Both the position numbers and the translations under genes were made by a program. A stretch of DNA of 64,000 nt from NCBI GenBank assembly GCA_958402795.1, contig CATXUX010000007.1:1-64000 (forward strand), written 5' to 3'. Positions 24,878 to 34,080 of this stretch are shown here, in pieces; position 1 is the stretch's first letter, and each line of letters opens with the position of its first letter. The stretch comes from an uncultured Lachnospiraceae bacterium. GTDB taxonomy: Bacteria; Bacillota; Clostridia; Lachnospirales; Lachnospiraceae. Below the pieces are notes generated by a model. It was not told where the DNA came from and did not search any database. It saw only the letters and a program-made list of their open reading frames with translations.

Positions 24878-26275
24878 TTAATGGTCGATGACAGGAACCG
24901 GCGTGTCGTCCCACGCATCCAGGTCATTGATATATTTTTTCGTGTCGGCGGCAATTTCTTTCGAGAGAAACAATACCGCGAGCAGGTTCGGGATCGCCAT
25001 CAGTGCGTTCAGAATATCGGCGAGCGCCCACACAACGTCCAGTTCTACGACCGGAGCGATGACCGCTACCGCAAGATAGAGCAGCCGGTAAGGGATCAGA
25101 CCCTTTTTCCCTGCAAAATATTCTACCGCGCGTTCCCCGTAATATGCCCAGCCGAGAATCGTGGAATATGCGAAACAGATGATTCCGAGTGTCAGGATCA
25201 CCGGTCCGAGATACGGAATCTGTGAGAACGCAAGTGTGGTCAGCTTTCCGCCGTCGGAAATGCTCTCAATGTTGATGGAAGGGTTCTTCATGATCGTGGT
25301 GACAAGAACCAGTCCGGTCATCAGGCAGACAACAACGGTATCCCAGAACGTACCGGTCGAGGATACAAGCGCCTGACGGACCGGGTTTCTTGTCTGTGCG
25401 GCAGCCGCAGCGATCGGAGCGGAACCCATACCGGATTCATTGGAAAAGAGTCCTCTGGCGATTCCGTACCGCATGGCGGTCATAATGCCGGTACCGACCA
25501 GTCCGCCCGCCGCAGCGCCCGGAGTGAACGCAAGGCGCAGGATCGTAGCGACTGCAGGAATGATATAATCGTAGTTGATCCCCAGGATAATGATACAGCC
25601 GAGTACGTAAAACACTGCCATAAACGGCACGAGCTTTTCACAGACATTGGAAATGGATTTGATTCCGCCGAAAATGACTGCGGCAGTCAGTGCGGCAACG
25701 GCCAGACCGACCACCCAGGCGGGGATCCCGATGTTGGTCTCGACGATATTTGCGATCGCGTTTACCTGTGTTGCACAGCCGATTCCAAAGGAGGCAAATG
25801 CGGCAAATACAGCAAACAGCATGCCGAGGACACCCCCGAGCTTTTTCCACTTCAACCCGCGGGAAAGTGCGTACATTGCACCGCCCTGGATGCGGCCGTC
25901 CTTTGTCTTGACACGGTATTTGACAGCAATCAGAGACTCTGCGTATTTTGTCGCGATCCCGAATATTCCGGAGATCCAGCACCAGAATACGGCACCCGGG
26001 CCTCCGAGGGCGACTGCCGTGCCGACACCGACGATATTGCCGGTTCCGATCGTAGCGGCGAGAGCAGTCGTAAGCGCGCCGAAATTGGATACCTCGCCTT
26101 CCGCGTCGGGATCCTTTGTGATCGATAGTTTAATTCCTTTTGTAATGGTCTTTCCCTGGATAAATTTCGTCCGGATTGTCATAAAGATATGTGTGCCGAA
26201 CAGAAGAATGATGAGCCACCACCCCCAGATGACGTCATCTACTGCATAGATTGCATTGCTTATTGCGTCTAACAT
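24878..26275 (-). CDS. Sodium:alanine symporter, AGCS family
   Basis: A 465-aa secondary transporter for alanine or glycine driven by sodium (or protons). The AGCS signature AATIGTGNIVGVGTAVALGG is near residues 75-95, followed by PGAVFWCWISGIFGIATKYAE, and about ten hydrophobic segments follow. The C-terminus ends on a short acidic tail. It starts at ATG 26275 after GAGGAGG. It reads toward the CrtC-like gene 73 nt away, but a functional connection is not evident. Confidence 0.94.
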   Translation of the reverse strand: MLDAISNAIYAVDDVIWGWWLIILLFGTHIFMTIRTKFIQGKTITKGIKLSITKDPDAEGEVSNFGALTTALAATIGTGNIVGVGTAVALGGPGAVFWCWISGIFGIATKYAESLIAVKYRVKTKDGRIQGGAMYALSRGLKWKKLGGVLGMLFAVFAAFASFGIGCATQVNAIANIVETNIGIPAWVVGLAVAALTAAVIFGGIKSISNVCEKLVPFMAVFYVLGCIIILGINYDYIIPAVATILRLAFTPGAAAGGLVGTGIMTAMRYGIARGLFSNESGMGSAPIAAAAAQTRNPVRQALVSSTGTFWDTVVVCLMTGLVLVTTIMKNPSINIESISDGGKLTTLAFSQIPYLGPVILTLGIICFAYSTILGWAYYGERAVEYFAGKKGLIPYRLLYLAVAVIAPVVELDVVWALADILNALMAIPNLLAVLFLSKEIAADTKKYINDLDAWDDTPVPVIDH

Positions 26276-26454
26276 ATTCTACCTCCTCAAATGGACTATT
26301 TTAACAGTTTACCGTAATGCAGAGTGAAATTCAATGATTTTTTCTGTTTCTGCTTCGTTTTTTTAATTTTTCTTAATAATTAAAGGGAGTGCTTGTGTAT
26401 TTGTCGGCCAGAGGATATAATGAAATCAACCTAGAAAAAAAGGAGGAGGGCAAT

Positions 26455-27819
26455 GTGGATAATCAGGAGAAAAAACCGTTGGGAATAAAAAAGAAGGTAC
26501 TGATCGGCTGTGGAGCGGTGCTGGCTGTTGTGCTGATCGGAGCAGGCGTCTGGAGAGCCGTGTCGGGGGGAGACTCCGGGGAAGGTGATACCGTACTCTA
26601 CGCAGATTCTGTCGGCATGCTGACGGGGACGGGACTGGGGACGCAGAACCGGTTTTCCGGAACCGTGGAGGCACAGGATACGATGAAACTGATGCTGTCG
26701 GAGGATCAGAAAGTCAAAGAGATCTTTGTCGAGAAGGGACAGGAAGTGGAAGCAGGAACGAAGCTGTTCGAATATGATACGGAGGAGTTGTCGATGAGTC
26801 TGGAACAGGGCAATCTGGAACTAGAGAAGATCACGAACAGCATCAATAACCTGAATACGCAGATTGCAGCGCTGAATGAAGAGAAAAAGAGTGCCCCGGC
26901 CAGTGAACAGCTATCTTATACGACGCAGATTCAGGAACTTCAGACGAATGTAAAGCAGGAAGAGTACAATTATAAGGTAAAAGAGCTGGAAGTAAACCGC
27001 ACGAAAAAAAGCCTGGAGTCTTCGGTTGTGACCTCGACGATCGCCGGGATCATTCAGGAGATCAATGAAGAACCGGGGTACGACCAGTATACAGGCGAGA
27101 AGGAAGCGTTCATGAGCATTCTGTCCACGGGAAAATACCGCATCAAAGGAAAGATCAGCGAGCAGAATATCGGCAATCTCTATCCGGGGATGCAGGTGAT
27201 CGTTCACTCCCGGGTGGATGAAGATGAGATCTGGATGGGCGTGGTGGATTCGATCGACACGGAAAAGCCGGAGACGTCCCAGAGTGCGGTTTATTATAGC
27301 GGAACGGACACCAGTCAGCAGGCGTCCAGATATCCGTTTTATGTGACGCTGGAGACAAGCGACGGACTGATGCTGGGGCAGCATGTGTATATCGAGCCGA
27401 ACATGGGACAATCGGACGACAGCGGAATGTGGCTGATGAGTTCTTATATCGTAGATGCCGATTCCGGATCGCCATACGTGTGGCTGGCAGGTTCGGATGA
27501 CAAGCTGGAAAAGCATGACGTTTCGCTTGGAGAATATAATGAAGAAATGGATACATGGGAGATCCTGAGCGGACTGAAAGGAACGGACTATATTGTGTGG
27601 CCGAGCGAAGACTGTAAAAAGGGAGCGGCTGTTGTGAAGAATACCGGCGGCGTATCAGGCGGAATGAGTACCGGCGGGACGGAAGTGACACCGGAAGACG
27701 GAGCAGAAGTGATGCCGGAAGACGGAGCAGAGGTGATCCCGGAAGACGGAACGGAAGAAGGTATGAGTGGATCGTCCGGAAATGGAACGGCGGCAGAGGA
27801 AGAAACGGGGGGAGAATGA
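26455..27819 (+). CDS. Membrane-fusion protein (HlyD/MacA-like) of an ABC exporter
   Basis: A 454-aa adaptor with one N-terminal membrane anchor (about residues 15-37, VLIGCGAVLAVVLIGAGVW), a split lipoyl-like domain (VKEIFVEKGQEVEAGTKLFEYD and VTSTIAGIIQEINEEPG), a coiled-coil hairpin between them (about residues 100-185), and a beta-barrel part. The C-terminus has three 8-residue repeats EV-PEDGA, coded by 24-nt tandem repeats at 27682-27753. GTG 26455 after AGGAGGAGGG is the best start; the frame opens at 26389. In Gram-positive cells such adaptors work with MacB-type pumps (compare YknX). The stop overlaps the ATPase start by 4 nt. Confidence 0.87.
   Translation: MDNQEKKPLGIKKKVLIGCGAVLAVVLIGAGVWRAVSGGDSGEGDTVLYADSVGMLTGTGLGTQNRFSGTVEAQDTMKLMLSEDQKVKEIFVEKGQEVEAGTKLFEYDTEELSMSLEQGNLELEKITNSINNLNTQIAALNEEKKSAPASEQLSYTTQIQELQTNVKQEEYNYKVKELEVNRTKKSLESSVVTSTIAGIIQEINEEPGYDQYTGEKEAFMSILSTGKYRIKGKISEQNIGNLYPGMQVIVHSRVDEDEIWMGVVDSIDTEKPETSQSAVYYSGTDTSQQASRYPFYVTLETSDGLMLGQHVYIEPNMGQSDDSGMWLMSSYIVDADSGSPYVWLAGSDDKLEKHDVSLGEYNEEMDTWEILSGLKGTDYIVWPSEDCKKGAAVVKNTGGVSGGMSTGGTEVTPEDGAEVMPEDGAEVIPEDGTEEGMSGSSGNGTAAEEETGGE
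27682..27753 (+). repeat. Three 24-nt in-frame tandem repeats
   Basis: Three copies (27682-27705, 27706-27729, 27730-27753) encode EVTPEDGA, EVMPEDGA and EVIPEDGT at the C-terminus of the adaptor. Copy number could vary among strains through replication slippage. Confidence 0.85.
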
Positions 27820-28598
27820 TGATCCTGAAACTGGAACATATTTATAAGGATTATATACAGGAAAAACTGGTCGTTCCGGTATTGAAGGACATCTGCTTTG
27901 AAGTGGAACGCGGAGAGTATGTGGCGATCATGGGACCGTCCGGCTCCGGCAAGACAACGCTGATGAATATCATCGGCTGTCTGGACACTCCAACCTCCGG
28001 AACCTATCAGTTCAACGGGAATGATCTGCTGAATTATAGTGACAACCAGTTATCTGAAGTGCGGAATACATCGATCGGGTTTGTGTTCCAGACATTCAAT
28101 CTGCTTCCGAAAGAGTCGGCTCTGGAAAATGTGGCGCTGCCGCTTCTGTACGCGGGAGTACCGAGAAAGGAACGGCTGGAGAGAGCCGGGAAGGCGCTCG
28201 AGAAAGTCGGTCTGGGAGACCGGATGGATTTTCTTCCCACACAATTATCCGGCGGACAGAAACAGCGCGCGGCAATCGCACGGGCAATCGTGACGGAGCC
28301 GGATATCCTGCTCGCGGACGAACCGACGGGTGCGCTGGATTCCGTTTCCGGACAGCAGGTGATGGATCTGTTCGAGACGCTGAACCAGGAAGGCATGACG
28401 ATACTGATGATCACGCATGACGCAGGAATCGCATCCCATGCCGGGCGCATGGTGCAGATTTACGACGGAGTGTTAAGCGGCGAAGGAATAGATCCGGCGC
28501 CGGTAGGGGCGGGAGAGGAGATCCAAAATGCGCAGCCGGACATGGAAGAAGAGATCCAGATGCCGCAGGCAGATATAGGAGAGGGGGAACCGGAATGA
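27816..28598 (+). CDS. ABC transporter ATP-binding protein, MacB/LolD type
   Basis: A 260-aa ATPase with Walker A GPSGSGKTT (about residues 41-49), Q-loop FVFQTFNLLP, signature LSGGQKQRAAIARAI, Walker B ILLADEPTGALDS and switch His in MITHD. This is the MacB/LolD/YknY subfamily that partners FtsX-fold permeases. The last 35 residues are an acidic Gln/Glu/Pro extension, IQNAQPDMEEEIQMPQ, that is unusual for the family. Start ATG 27816 overlaps the preceding gene, and its stop overlaps the next gene by 4 nt, so all are translationally coupled. Confidence 0.95.
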   Translation: MMILKLEHIYKDYIQEKLVVPVLKDICFEVERGEYVAIMGPSGSGKTTLMNIIGCLDTPTSGTYQFNGNDLLNYSDNQLSEVRNTSIGFVFQTFNLLPKESALENVALPLLYAGVPRKERLERAGKALEKVGLGDRMDFLPTQLSGGQKQRAAIARAIVTEPDILLADEPTGALDSVSGQQVMDLFETLNQEGMTILMITHDAGIASHAGRMVQIYDGVLSGEGIDPAPVGAGEEIQNAQPDMEEEIQMPQADIGEGEPE

Positions 28599-30484
28599 GT
28601 AAAGTCAGGAAAAAAACAGTGGTCATTTCGATTTCGGTGATTCTTGCCGCGGCAGTCGTCGGAGTGGGAATCTGGGCGGTGTTCCAGAGCAGCAAAAAGG
28701 CGGTGAAAGTCGCTCCGGTTGCGAATATGAGTTCGGGCGGCTGGTACAGCAGTTCAGAAGTTTCCGATTACGGAAATGTTACAACGAATCTGAATCAGGA
28801 TATTTATTATGATGAATCGCTCGTGGTTACGGATGTGTATGTAAAAGCGGGAGACACGGTAAAGATCGGGGACCCGCTGATTGCTTATGATATGACGCTT
28901 CCGACGCTGGAACTGGAGATGAAACAGATGCAGATCGAGGGAATCGGCCTGAATATCCAGAATGTGCGGGCAGAACTGAACCAGCTCCGCTCCACTGCCG
29001 TGGTGGCGTCTGCCGGACAGGAAAGGCAGGATGAGACGGCTGCCCCGGGAACTTCCGGTCAGAGGCAGGCGAATGTGGGGCAGCAGGGACAAAGCGGAGA
29101 ATGGAAATCCGTCGTGGCGGCACAGCAGGGCAGGAGAATCCTGACTACGGAGGAAACGGAAACTGAAACCGGTCAGACACAGCCGGATGCAGGAAATGAA
29201 GGAGATCAGAGCGGATCTGTACCGGAAGAGGGAGACACTCAGACACCCTCAGGAACAGAGAATCAGGGAGACCAGACCGAACCGGGAGGAGAAGGCGGCG
29301 GGACAGATACCCCGGGCAGCGGGGATTCGGTTCCGGCATCAAAGATCGGAAGACCATTTCCGGAGGAGCTGAAAGGAAAGCCGATATACGATTCCATCAA
29401 AGAGGGAACAGAACCATACAATTTAGAGGAGGCGGACGGAACGCCGGAAAAGCCTTACCGGTTTTTATGCTCTGCGCCGGGAACTTCTGTGGACGCGGCG
29501 TTTCTTTTGAAAGTTCTGCAGGATAAGATTGTGTGTGCGTTTGATGTGGCAGATGATGCGAAAGAACCGACAGTTCTGCTTTATACGTGGATCCTGGACG
29601 GAAGCACAGGACAGATCGTGATACCGGAAGAGCCGGAGGAACCCGAGGAGCCCCAAGAGCCGGAAGAACCAGAGGAACCAACGGAACCGGAAGAACCGGC
29701 TGATTCGGGTATGACCTATGATCCTGGGATTGATGAACCGCTTCCTTCAGGCGGCATGACAAAGGAAGAACTTCAGAAACAGATTCAGGAAAAAGAGCAG
29801 GAACTCAAAGATCTGGATCTGGAGAAACGAACGGCGGAACTGGAACTGAAAAAGCTGCAGAAGAAAGTCGATAACGGCATAGTCACCAGTACGGTAGAGG
29901 GAACGGTTAAATCCGTCGTGGACGAGGAAACTGCACGGCTGGAGAACACGCCGATGATCAGCGTGGTCGGCGAAGAAGGCTTCTATGTGACAGGAAGTGT
30001 GGCGGAGACTGCGCTGGATCAGATCAAGCCGGGAATGACAGGAATGGTAACCTCGTGGGAAACAGGCATGACCTATGAGGCGACAGTTACGAGCGTCAGC
30101 AGCACACCGATCAGCGGTTCATACTACAGCAGTAATGAGAATATGTCGTATTATCCGTTTACGCTGGTGATCAAGGGCGATGCAGACCTGTCGAACGGAC
30201 AGGGCGTGAATCTCTCCATCATGGATCTTTCAGGAGATCCTTCGGGTGAAATTTATCTGTCACAGATGTTTGTCCGGGAGGAGGGAAATCAGTATTACGT
30301 CTATAAAAAGGGTGAAAATGACCGTCTGGTCAAGCAGTATGTAGAGGTCGGCAGGAACGTTTACTCAGAACTGGAGATTCTTTCCGGACTGACGATGGAA
30401 GATGAGATTGCATTTCCATACGGAAAGGATGTAAAAGAAGGCGCGAAGACAGAATCAACAGATTCGTTATATGATACTTACTAA
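28595..30484 (+). CDS. Second membrane-fusion protein with a long acidic/Pro insert
   Basis: A 629-aa HlyD/MacA-type adaptor, longer than usual (about 400). It has an N-terminal anchor (about residues 8-31), lipoyl-like halves (VTDVYVKAGDTVKIGDPLIAYD near 75-95; GIVTSTVEGTVKSVVDEETA near 430-450), and coiled coil on both sides of a large insertion. The insertion (about residues 140-380) holds a Gly/Glu/Thr-rich linker and a PEEP repeat tract (coded at about 29623-29701). Between them lies a small folded-looking region (PYRFLCSAPGTSVDAAFLLK). The gene overlaps the ATPase by 4 nt and is followed by the permease after 12 nt. Confidence 0.83.
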   Translation: MSKVRKKTVVISISVILAAAVVGVGIWAVFQSSKKAVKVAPVANMSSGGWYSSSEVSDYGNVTTNLNQDIYYDESLVVTDVYVKAGDTVKIGDPLIAYDMTLPTLELEMKQMQIEGIGLNIQNVRAELNQLRSTAVVASAGQERQDETAAPGTSGQRQANVGQQGQSGEWKSVVAAQQGRRILTTEETETETGQTQPDAGNEGDQSGSVPEEGDTQTPSGTENQGDQTEPGGEGGGTDTPGSGDSVPASKIGRPFPEELKGKPIYDSIKEGTEPYNLEEADGTPEKPYRFLCSAPGTSVDAAFLLKVLQDKIVCAFDVADDAKEPTVLLYTWILDGSTGQIVIPEEPEEPEEPQEPEEPEEPTEPEEPADSGMTYDPGIDEPLPSGGMTKEELQKQIQEKEQELKDLDLEKRTAELELKKLQKKVDNGIVTSTVEGTVKSVVDEETARLENTPMISVVGEEGFYVTGSVAETALDQIKPGMTGMVTSWETGMTYEATVTSVSSTPISGSYYSSNENMSYYPFTLVIKGDADLSNGQGVNLSIMDLSGDPSGEIYLSQMFVREEGNQYYVYKKGENDRLVKQYVEVGRNVYSELEILSGLTMEDEIAFPYGKDVKEGAKTESTDSLYDTY

Positions 30485-30496
30485 GGGGGGAACTTT

Positions 30497-31753
30497 ATGT
30501 TTGAAAATATCAGACTTGCATTTCAGGGGATCTGGTCGCATAAGCTCCGCTCCGCGCTGACCATGCTGGGAATCATCATCGGAATCGGTTCCATCATTGC
30601 GATCGTATCCACCATCAAAGGGACAAATGAGCAGATCAAGGAAAATCTGATCGGAGCGGGAAACAATGCGGTCAATATCCAGCTATACCAGGGAGAATGG
30701 GCGATGGATCTCAGCTATCAGGATCCGCCGGACGGGGTTCCGGTGATCAGTGACGAGACATTGGAAGAGATCACCGCGCTGGAAGAAGTGGAGACGGCGG
30801 CGCTTTACTATCAGAGGAATGAGTACGAGGCGGTCTTTAACGGGGCGACTTCCCTGGCCAGCAGTACGATCCTCGGAGTAGATCAAAACTATTTGGATGT
30901 GGACGGCTATCAGGTGACCAGAGGAAGGGGATTTTCCGAAAAAGACTATACAGAGAGCCGGAAGGTGGTCCTTCTGGATAAGACCTCTGCGTCAAATCTC
31001 TTCCCGGACGGGGATTCGATCGGAAAGACGATCGAGATCAAGGGCGAGCCGTTTACAGTGATCGGTCTTGTTGCAAAGAAAGCGGCGGCGCAGCCGGTGA
31101 TCAATTCTATGGAAGACTATTATCGGTATGCTTCGGAAGACGGGAGCGGTTTTGTCTGCGTGCCGGATTCCGTGTGGCCGATCATATACCGTTATGATGA
31201 ACCGCAGAATCTGATGGTACGCGCGGTGAGCACAGACGATATGACTGCGGCAGGCGAAAAAGCGGCAGATATCCTCAATGCCTATCTGACGGTGTCTGAC
31301 GATACGATCCAGTATAAAGGAGAAGACTTGCTGGAGCAGGCGACGCAGATCCAGGAGATCAGCAGCTCCACAAATCAGCAGCTGATCTGGATCGCGAGCA
31401 TTTCCCTGCTGGTCGGCGGAATCGGCGTAATGAATATCATGCTGGTATCCGTGACAGAACGAACCCGGGAGATTGGTCTGAAAAAGGCGCTCGGGGCGAA
31501 AAAAAGAGACATCCTGGTGCAGTTTTTGACGGAGGCGTCGGTGCTGACTCTGCTTGGCGGTATCGTGGGAGTTGTCGCAGGAGTCATAATGGCATATGCA
31601 ATCTCGGCAATTTCCGCCGTACCCGTTGCCATCAGCGGGGCGGCGATCCTGATCGCGGTACTGTTTTCCACACTGATCGGGGTAATCTTCGGACTGATCC
31701 CGTCTCTGAAGGCAGCGAATATGAATCCGATCGATGCATTGCGATACGAATAG
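30497..31753 (+). CDS. ABC transporter permease, MacB/FtsX fold
   Basis: A 418-aa permease with the MacB topology. TM1 lies near residues 20-42 (ALTMLGIIIGIGSIIAIVST), then a large extracytoplasmic MacB-PCD domain (about 45-285), then three C-terminal helices (GGIGVMNIMLVSVTERTREIGLKKALGAKKRDI and onward). The conserved SVTERTREIGLKKALGA coupling segment is intact. With the ATPase and two adaptors it forms a complete exporter, comparable to YknXYZ or MacAB-like systems of Firmicutes. The substrate is not predictable. AAGGGGGG precedes ATG 30497. Confidence 0.94.
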   Translation: MFENIRLAFQGIWSHKLRSALTMLGIIIGIGSIIAIVSTIKGTNEQIKENLIGAGNNAVNIQLYQGEWAMDLSYQDPPDGVPVISDETLEEITALEEVETAALYYQRNEYEAVFNGATSLASSTILGVDQNYLDVDGYQVTRGRGFSEKDYTESRKVVLLDKTSASNLFPDGDSIGKTIEIKGEPFTVIGLVAKKAAAQPVINSMEDYYRYASEDGSGFVCVPDSVWPIIYRYDEPQNLMVRAVSTDDMTAAGEKAADILNAYLTVSDDTIQYKGEDLLEQATQIQEISSSTNQQLIWIASISLLVGGIGVMNIMLVSVTERTREIGLKKALGAKKRDILVQFLTEASVLTLLGGIVGVVAGVIMAYAISAISAVPVAISGAAILIAVLFSTLIGVIFGLIPSLKAANMNPIDALRYE

Positions 31754-31773
31754 TATCTTGTGAAGAAAGGCGT

Positions 31774-31809
31774 GAAACAGCCGCTTCGTGAAAACGAAGC
31801 GGCTGTTTC
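31774..31809 (+). terminator. Intrinsic terminator of the ABC exporter operon
   Basis: A perfect 16-bp stem (31774-31789 and 31794-31809) with a GAAA tetraloop. It closes the four-gene exporter operon. Confidence 0.88.
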
Positions 31810-31922
31810 ATGTGGAGCAGATTGTATCCGGCCACAGTTGCTATTCACAGTAACCCGGTCATAACAAATCTTCGAAGATGTAGCTTGCTTTTCTTGTTTT
31901 TGAGGAGTAAAGTAAACTATCA

Positions 31923-31980
31923 GGGCGGCAGGACACTGCAGGGAGCAAAAGGATTTTGCTCCGGCGTTTTTCATACCGCC
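31923..31980 (+). promoter_or_regulatory. Leader hairpins upstream of the dehydratase-like operon, possible attenuator
   Basis: GGAGCAAAA (31942-31950) and TTTTGCTCC (31954-31962) form a 9-bp hairpin with GGCGTTTTT after it, resembling a terminator. GGCGG (31924-31928) can pair with CCGCC (31976-31980) around it. This sits 26 nt before the first gene of the operon. An attenuator is possible, but ligand and mechanism are unknown. Confidence 0.35.
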
Positions 31981-32005
31981 ACGAAAGAGAGAAGGAGATG
32001 GCAGG

Positions 32006-32923
32006 ATGCCGCTGAAAATAGGACTTCCCCGCGCACTGCTCTATCATCGGTATGCAGTGCTGTGGAATACATTTTTTGACGAACTGGGCGTCGAGAGGAT
32101 TGTCAGTCCGCCGACGAATAAAGAGATTCTGGACAGAGGAGCCGCGCGGGCGATCGACGAGGCCTGTCTGTCTTTGAAGATTTATTTTGGACATGTAGAT
32201 TATCTGACAGGAAAATGCGACTATATTCTGACGCCCCGTATCTGCGGATGGGGGATCGAGCGTGAGATGTGCACAAGATTTGAGTCTCTTTATGATTTAT
32301 CCTGCAATGTATTTCGGGATACCGGTCAGAAGTTTATCTCATATAATATTGATCCGAAAGCAAAGCAGGATGAGGAAGAAGCCTTCCGCCAGATGGGACT
32401 GGAACTTGGGTTTACGAGAAAAGAAATAAAAAATGCGTATAAGAGGGCAAAGAAGGCAGAATCGGAGAGTTATAAGAAAAAACTGAAACAGCAGGAATCG
32501 AAACTGGGGCAGAATAAACGCAAGATTCTGGTCGCGGCGCACAGCTATGTGATCGAGGACGCCTATATCGGGAAAGTGATCATCGATTATCTGGAACAGG
32601 CAGGAGCGGAAGTGATCCGGGCGGATATCGTGGACCGGAAAAATGCATTGAAAAAGAGCGTATCCCTTTCTTCCACGATGAAATGGGAGATGAGCAGAGA
32701 AATTGCCGGAGGAATTCAGATGTACCGGGATAAAGTAGACGGGATCATCCTGATCAGTGCATTTTCATGTGGACCGGATTCCATGGTCAATGAAATGATC
32801 ATCCGGAAGGTAAAGAATGTTCCGATCCTGAACCTCACGGTAGACGCACAGGAGGGAACAGCCGGAGTAGAGACGAGGCTTGAGAGTTTTTTGGACATTA
32901 TCGCATTCAAGGAAAGTAAGTGA
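32006..32923 (+). CDS. 2-hydroxyglutaryl-CoA dehydratase-like protein (DUF2229/COG3580 type)
   Basis: A 305-aa protein beginning KIGLPRALLYHRYAVLWNTFF, the opening block of the COG3580/DUF2229 family of activase-associated proteins. Conserved Cys appear in DEACLSLKIYFGH, ILTPRICGWGIEREMC and ISAFSCGPDSM, suitable for an iron-sulfur cluster. Relatives are fused to the activase in large proteins of clostridia and archaea and belong to the double-cubane cluster protein group. It starts at ATG 32006 after GAAGGAG and is followed within 5 nt by a related gene. The reaction is unknown. A low-potential reductase or dehydratase acting with the activase encoded two genes downstream is likely. Confidence 0.82.
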   Translation: MPLKIGLPRALLYHRYAVLWNTFFDELGVERIVSPPTNKEILDRGAARAIDEACLSLKIYFGHVDYLTGKCDYILTPRICGWGIEREMCTRFESLYDLSCNVFRDTGQKFISYNIDPKAKQDEEEAFRQMGLELGFTRKEIKNAYKRAKKAESESYKKKLKQQESKLGQNKRKILVAAHSYVIEDAYIGKVIIDYLEQAGAEVIRADIVDRKNALKKSVSLSSTMKWEMSREIAGGIQMYRDKVDGIILISAFSCGPDSMVNEMIIRKVKNVPILNLTVDAQEGTAGVETRLESFLDIIAFKESK

Positions 32924-32927
32924 ACAT

Positions 32928-34025
32928 ATGGCACAGAATGAACAGAAGAAAAAAATAGCATTCCCAAGGATCGCAGGCTATAACTGCGCAATAAAGTACG
33001 TGGTGGAAAACGGACTGGGACAGGAATACATCATGCAGCCGGAGATGACAAAACGAACGCTGGAAATCGGCAGCCGCTATAGTCCGGATATGGTATGTGC
33101 TCCGTTTAAGACAAGTCTGGGCAGTATGATCGAGGCGCTGGACGCGGGCGCGGATACGCTGCTTATGACATTTGGATTGTGCCGCCTGGGGTACTATGGA
33201 GAGTTGCAGGAACAGATCATCCGTGATCTGGGATACGAGTTTGAGTTTGTCAATCTGTCGGAGTATCATACCGGAAAGAAAAAAGACTATCTGCATGCAC
33301 TGAAACGGCTGAGTCCGGACTATAAGCCGGTAAAGCTGACTGCCTCGGTATGGGACGCCTTGAAAATGGTCGAATATGTAGACGAGATCGAGGCGGATTA
33401 TTATAAAATCTGTGGATTTGAAGTGGTAAAAGGAAGCTGCAAAAATGTCTACCGGAAGTTTATGCTGGGAATGGAGACCGCCCATTCCCGTTCTGATATC
33501 GACGCGGCTTACCGGCAGGCGAAGCAGGAACTGGCGCAGATTGAGCTGGATAAACCCAAAAATCCGATTCGTGTAGGCATCATCGGGGAGTATTTTACGG
33601 TGATGGACGCCTTTTCGAATCTGGAGCTGGAACAAAAACTGGCGGATATGCGGGTAGAGGTTCACCGGTGGATGAACCTTACCAACCGGAATATCCGCTA
33701 CAGCGGGGAGAAGAATCTGAATGCCCGGATCCGTGACTTATGTAAATATGAGATGGGTCCGACATCCACGGCAAACATCTGGTGTGCGCGGGAGTATGCA
33801 GAGAAAGGATTTGACGGAATCATTCATGTGAAATCGGCAGGCTGTACGCCGGAGATCGATGTGATGCCGGTGCTGCAGAACATCGGGGCGCAGTACAAGA
33901 TCCCGATCCTGTATCTGACTTACGATTCGCAGACGAGCGACACGGGACTGATGACAAGACTGGAAGCATTTTACGATATGCTGGAAATGAATGTTGCCGT
34001 CCAGCGCCGTCTGGTTATGGATTAG
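32928..34025 (+). CDS. 2-hydroxyglutaryl-CoA dehydratase-like protein (COG3581 type)
   Basis: A 365-aa protein of the second activase-associated family: KKKIAFPRIAGYNCAIKYVV at the start, DMVCAPFKTSLGSMIEALDAGADTLLMTFGLCRLGYYGE near residues 60-105, YKICGFEVVKGSCKN, and a late KSAGCTPEIDVMP. The Cys at VCAPFK, GLCR and AGCTPE are candidates for cluster ligands. It is paired with the preceding gene, and 55 nt later comes the ATP-dependent activase. Start ATG 32928 is preferred over the longer frame from 32880, which overlaps the previous gene. Confidence 0.82.
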   Translation: MAQNEQKKKIAFPRIAGYNCAIKYVVENGLGQEYIMQPEMTKRTLEIGSRYSPDMVCAPFKTSLGSMIEALDAGADTLLMTFGLCRLGYYGELQEQIIRDLGYEFEFVNLSEYHTGKKKDYLHALKRLSPDYKPVKLTASVWDALKMVEYVDEIEADYYKICGFEVVKGSCKNVYRKFMLGMETAHSRSDIDAAYRQAKQELAQIELDKPKNPIRVGIIGEYFTVMDAFSNLELEQKLADMRVEVHRWMNLTNRNIRYSGEKNLNARIRDLCKYEMGPTSTANIWCAREYAEKGFDGIIHVKSAGCTPEIDVMPVLQNIGAQYKIPILYLTYDSQTSDTGLMTRLEAFYDMLEMNVAVQRRLVMD

Positions 34026-34080
34026 GATTGCAATGATGTCGGCAAATGATGAAAAACATTCGAAGAAAGAAGGAGTTACC

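Noticed and set aside
27682..27753. Tandem repeats considered as CRISPR or other non-coding array
   Set aside because: Repeats are contiguous, 24 nt, in frame, and encode the adaptor's C-terminal acidic repeats; there are no spacers and no cas genes.
29623..29701. PEEP-coding repeat considered as a non-coding repeat element
   Set aside because: It is in frame within the second adaptor and the gene continues after it with a lipoyl half and permease-proximal domain.
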